Positions 62,016-64,000 of a stretch of 64,000 bases of DNA are shown here, piece by piece. Source of the stretch: Pseudomonadota bacterium (GTDB lineage Bacteria; Desulfobacterota; Syntrophobacteria; Syntrophobacterales; Syntrophobacteraceae); contig JAEZHY010000041.1 of NCBI GenBank assembly GCA_023416335.1, positions 28,130-92,129 on the forward strand, written 5' to 3'. The translations under genes were made by a program, and so were the position numbers. The notes under the pieces were generated by a model. The model was not told the DNA's origin, ran no database searches, and saw only the letters and a program-made list of their open reading frames with translations. The first letter of the stretch is position 1. Every line of letters starts with the position of its first letter.

Positions 62016-62045
62016 GCTTCCGTAAAGATACGCATGGTCACTCGA

Positions 62046-62082
62046 AAGCCGGGATACCGAATATCGGGTCCCGGCTTTTTTT
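62046..62082 (+). terminator. Intrinsic terminator
   Basis: AAGCCGGGA pairs with TCCCGGCTT across a loop, followed by a run of seven T. It lies 30 bp after the mltD stop. Confidence 0.88.
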
Positions 62083-62152
62083 GTCCCTGCGGCGCCGTAG
62101 GCCCTTAGGTCCGCCCGCGGCATTTCCGCAAGGTTATACGTATAATTGCCGC

Positions 62153-63700
62153 TTAATGGCGAGGTTTCTTCCTCACGGTCTCCGGAGTATGGAACCCCGG
62201 CCGGCATTCCGGGTCGTGCGGGAGGCTGCCTCGGCTCGATCGGAGGAAGGCAAACGGAGTCACGTGGAGGAAGTTGGAGACCCGGGCAGTGTAGATGTCC
62301 GCATAGTTTTCGACCTGCCTTGCCAGATTGCTTTTGTCGATCCCGGTTCTCATCAGCATGCCCCAGTTCGGATTGAGGAGCTGCCCGGCAGCCTGCGCCA
62401 CGGGGGCTATCCTGGAATCCAGCTCTTCGGTCCTCGCGTGCAGGTCCGACATTTTTTGCTGAAGGACCTTCGGTTTAACATGCTCATGCGGACCGTATCG
62501 CTGTTGCGTACGCTGGGCTGCAAGCCTCAGCGAGCAGTATTCCGATTCCATCTGCTGCTTTTCAGCCATGAGGCCGTCGAGTCTGGCCTGCTCCGACAGG
62601 AACCCGTCCGCGAAGGCGATTTCATCTTCCAGTTCCCGGATTATGAGTGCGGTCCGCCACCGTGAAATGCTCTTTACGATATTCACGTCGGTGAAGATAT
62701 GGTCCCCCACGTACATGAGTTCTTCGCCGGTGAGCCCCAGGCTCTCCTCCAGGAGGTGCGCATTTCCTCCGAGGTATACGTGCCCGGGCTCCATCGGCCC
62801 GCGGTGTTCCCGAAGCAGCCCTTCGGTTTCGACGACTTCGAACGCGGGCATGCGATGGATGAAAAAGTCGGGCTTCCTCGCGCGAATTATCGCAACATCG
62901 AAAAGATCCCTCCACCGGAAAGGCTTCGGCAGGAAGGGGTCGAATGCATACGTGAGTATCGGGTCGACATAGGACCATTCCGAATTGGTTATGAGCAGGA
63001 TCTTCTTTCCTGCTTTTTTTTGATCGAGCAGAGCGAGAGGGGTTTCCTTGTCGAGTTCGACAAACCGGTCCGGGTCCGCGAGGATCTCCGCTTTGAGCTT
63101 CCCTTCCATGTGGGCTTCATCCACAGCATGCCGAACGCGCCGGAACAGGTCCTCGTATCCCGTGCAGCCGCGCAGTCTGCCCTCATCGAACAACTCGACG
63201 AGCTGCATGAACATGCAGGCTTCCGAAATGGAAAAAAGGGTATTGAGAAAATACCAGCGCCCTTCGGCGAGGTCCACCAGCGTGCGCTGATACATCTTGC
63301 GAAAATCTTCGAATTCGAGCGGACGTGTCCCGTGATAGGCACGCTTGATGTAGCCGAACCTGTTCGCTTTGACCACGTTTCCGAGTTCGGTATCTATGAC
63401 CAGGCCCCGCATGACGAGTTCCGCATCGAAGGCGAGATCGTCCATCGGCCAGCCGGTCCGGCTTAGACCCTCTTTGATGTAAGAATAGGCACGCTGTTCC
63501 CACGACTTCATCCTGTAATGGACGAGCGTGTAGTCCATATCGTAACCGATTGCCCTGATTGCATTCAGGTTGAGCGTGCGGTTGCAGAAAACCCCGCGGA
63601 TATCGCTATTGCATTGCATGTTGTTGCATTGTCCGTTCATTTTGGTTGTCATAACAAGAATATGTTTATCCAAAGGTAAGTGTCTGATATCAGCCCGCAT
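62153..63700 (-). CDS. HAD-IG family 5'-nucleotidase
   Basis: The 515-residue protein is in the cytosolic purine 5'-nucleotidase (HAD-IG, NT5C2-like) family. Motif I is GYDMDYTLVHY (DxDYT with Asp nucleophile), motif II is KILLITNSEW, and motif IV is GEELMYVGDHIFTDV. The large insert and C-terminal region (about 370-515) are helical. An internal ATG at 63652 is a possible start. It dephosphorylates nucleoside monophosphates, but the substrate in bacteria is unclear. It stands alone, divergent from a GH57 gene. Confidence 0.85.
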   Translation of the reverse strand: MRADIRHLPLDKHILVMTTKMNGQCNNMQCNSDIRGVFCNRTLNLNAIRAIGYDMDYTLVHYRMKSWEQRAYSYIKEGLSRTGWPMDDLAFDAELVMRGLVIDTELGNVVKANRFGYIKRAYHGTRPLEFEDFRKMYQRTLVDLAEGRWYFLNTLFSISEACMFMQLVELFDEGRLRGCTGYEDLFRRVRHAVDEAHMEGKLKAEILADPDRFVELDKETPLALLDQKKAGKKILLITNSEWSYVDPILTYAFDPFLPKPFRWRDLFDVAIIRARKPDFFIHRMPAFEVVETEGLLREHRGPMEPGHVYLGGNAHLLEESLGLTGEELMYVGDHIFTDVNIVKSISRWRTALIIRELEDEIAFADGFLSEQARLDGLMAEKQQMESEYCSLRLAAQRTQQRYGPHEHVKPKVLQQKMSDLHARTEELDSRIAPVAQAAGQLLNPNWGMLMRTGIDKSNLARQVENYADIYTARVSNFLHVTPFAFLRSSRGSLPHDPECRPGFHTPETVRKKPRH

Positions 63701-63919
63701 TAAAATATCCCGAGCATGGTGGAAAACAAGACCTCGACCCGATACAATTTATTGTATCACAAGGTGGGCGATTCCTTGTAGTATCGTAAGCGACGGTCGG
63801 CGCGGGGCTTTATATCGATGGGAACAGTCGCGGAAATCGCTCGATTGCACTCGAATTGTTTACCCTTATTTTGATTGGCATCAGTCGAGAAAACCATTAA
63901 CCCCAACCCAGGTTGGACG

Positions 63920-64000
63920 ATGAATCCTTCTCATAAAAAATATGTATGCATTCATGGACATTTCTATCAGCCTCCACGCGAAAATCCCTGGCTGGAAGAG
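63920..64000 (+). CDS. GH57 family amylase-type protein (N-terminus only)
   Basis: The first 27 codons encode HKKYVCIHGHFYQPPRENPWLEE. HGHFYQPPRENPW is the start of GH57 (DUF3536-type) alpha-amylase/mannosidase-like proteins. The gene runs off the right edge. Its neighbourhood with treZ and the debranching enzyme suggests glycogen metabolism. Confidence 0.8.
   Translation, partial: MNPSHKKYVCIHGHFYQPPRENPWLEE

Overview
The window looks like a chromosomal stretch of a strictly anaerobic, Gram-negative member of the Desulfobacterota, most like the Syntrophobacter group. This is an inference from the gene set: desulfoferrodoxin, rubrerythrin, cytochrome bd, a UbiA/UbiD pair typical of futalosine-type menaquinone synthesis, many sigma-54-type signals, type IV pilus genes, HisH/HisF of Desulfobacterota type, and moderately high GC. 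I found no rRNA, tRNA, CRISPR array, complete insertion sequence or prophage.

Layout. 0.4-3.3 kb: two MFS transporters. 3.4-5.6 kb: a decayed hicAB pair, a TerC-type membrane protein behind a yybP-ykoY (Mn2+) riboswitch, and an intact higBA pair. 5.6-6.2 kb: a block of palindromic repeats flanked by a duplicated fabH 3' tail. 6.2-9.8 kb: a FabH-like synthase and a two-gene SPFH/zinc-ribbon module. 10.2-15.5 kb: an EF-hand protein with a recent internal duplication, a two-component pair, a small secreted protein and a second response regulator. 15.8-25.4 kb: a J-domain protein, a large FecR-type secreted protein, a HAD hydrolase, an ExeA/GspB-like pair and membrane or methyltransferase genes. 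25.5-29.3 kb: an oxygen-defence island (cydAB; small protein-rubrerythrin-desulfoferrodoxin). 29.9-32.6 kb: hicBA and a sigma-54 activator with a cysteine-rich PAS domain. 33.2-41.0 kb: ubiD/ubiA, then glcD-pepF-pyk. 41.5-48.7 kb: NamZ-like protein, lepB, pilMNOQ, an L,D-transpeptidase and a ferritin-like protein. 48.8-55.2 kb: hisHF, a ClpX-like unfoldase and pstSCA behind a Pho box. 55.5-64 kb: treZ, a glycogen debranching enzyme, a lytic transglycosylase, a nucleotidase and the start of a GH57 gene.

The most interesting regulatory structure is upstream of the rubrerythrin/desulfoferrodoxin operon. A near-consensus -24/-12 promoter (GG-N10-GC) lies 26 bp or so before the first gene. A cluster of TGAGACA sites, arranged as two palindromes plus direct repeats, lies about 95-240 bp further upstream, in classic enhancer position. 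A sigma-54 activator with four clustered cysteines in its PAS domain is encoded 1.6 kb away. Together these suggest a redox-responsive, enhancer-driven oxygen-defence regulon; the link between activator and sites is inferred.

Intergenic DNA is rich in palindromic, REP-like units and in a degenerate 7-bp tandem repeat (TTCACYG) that sits at or beside the stop codons of several genes.
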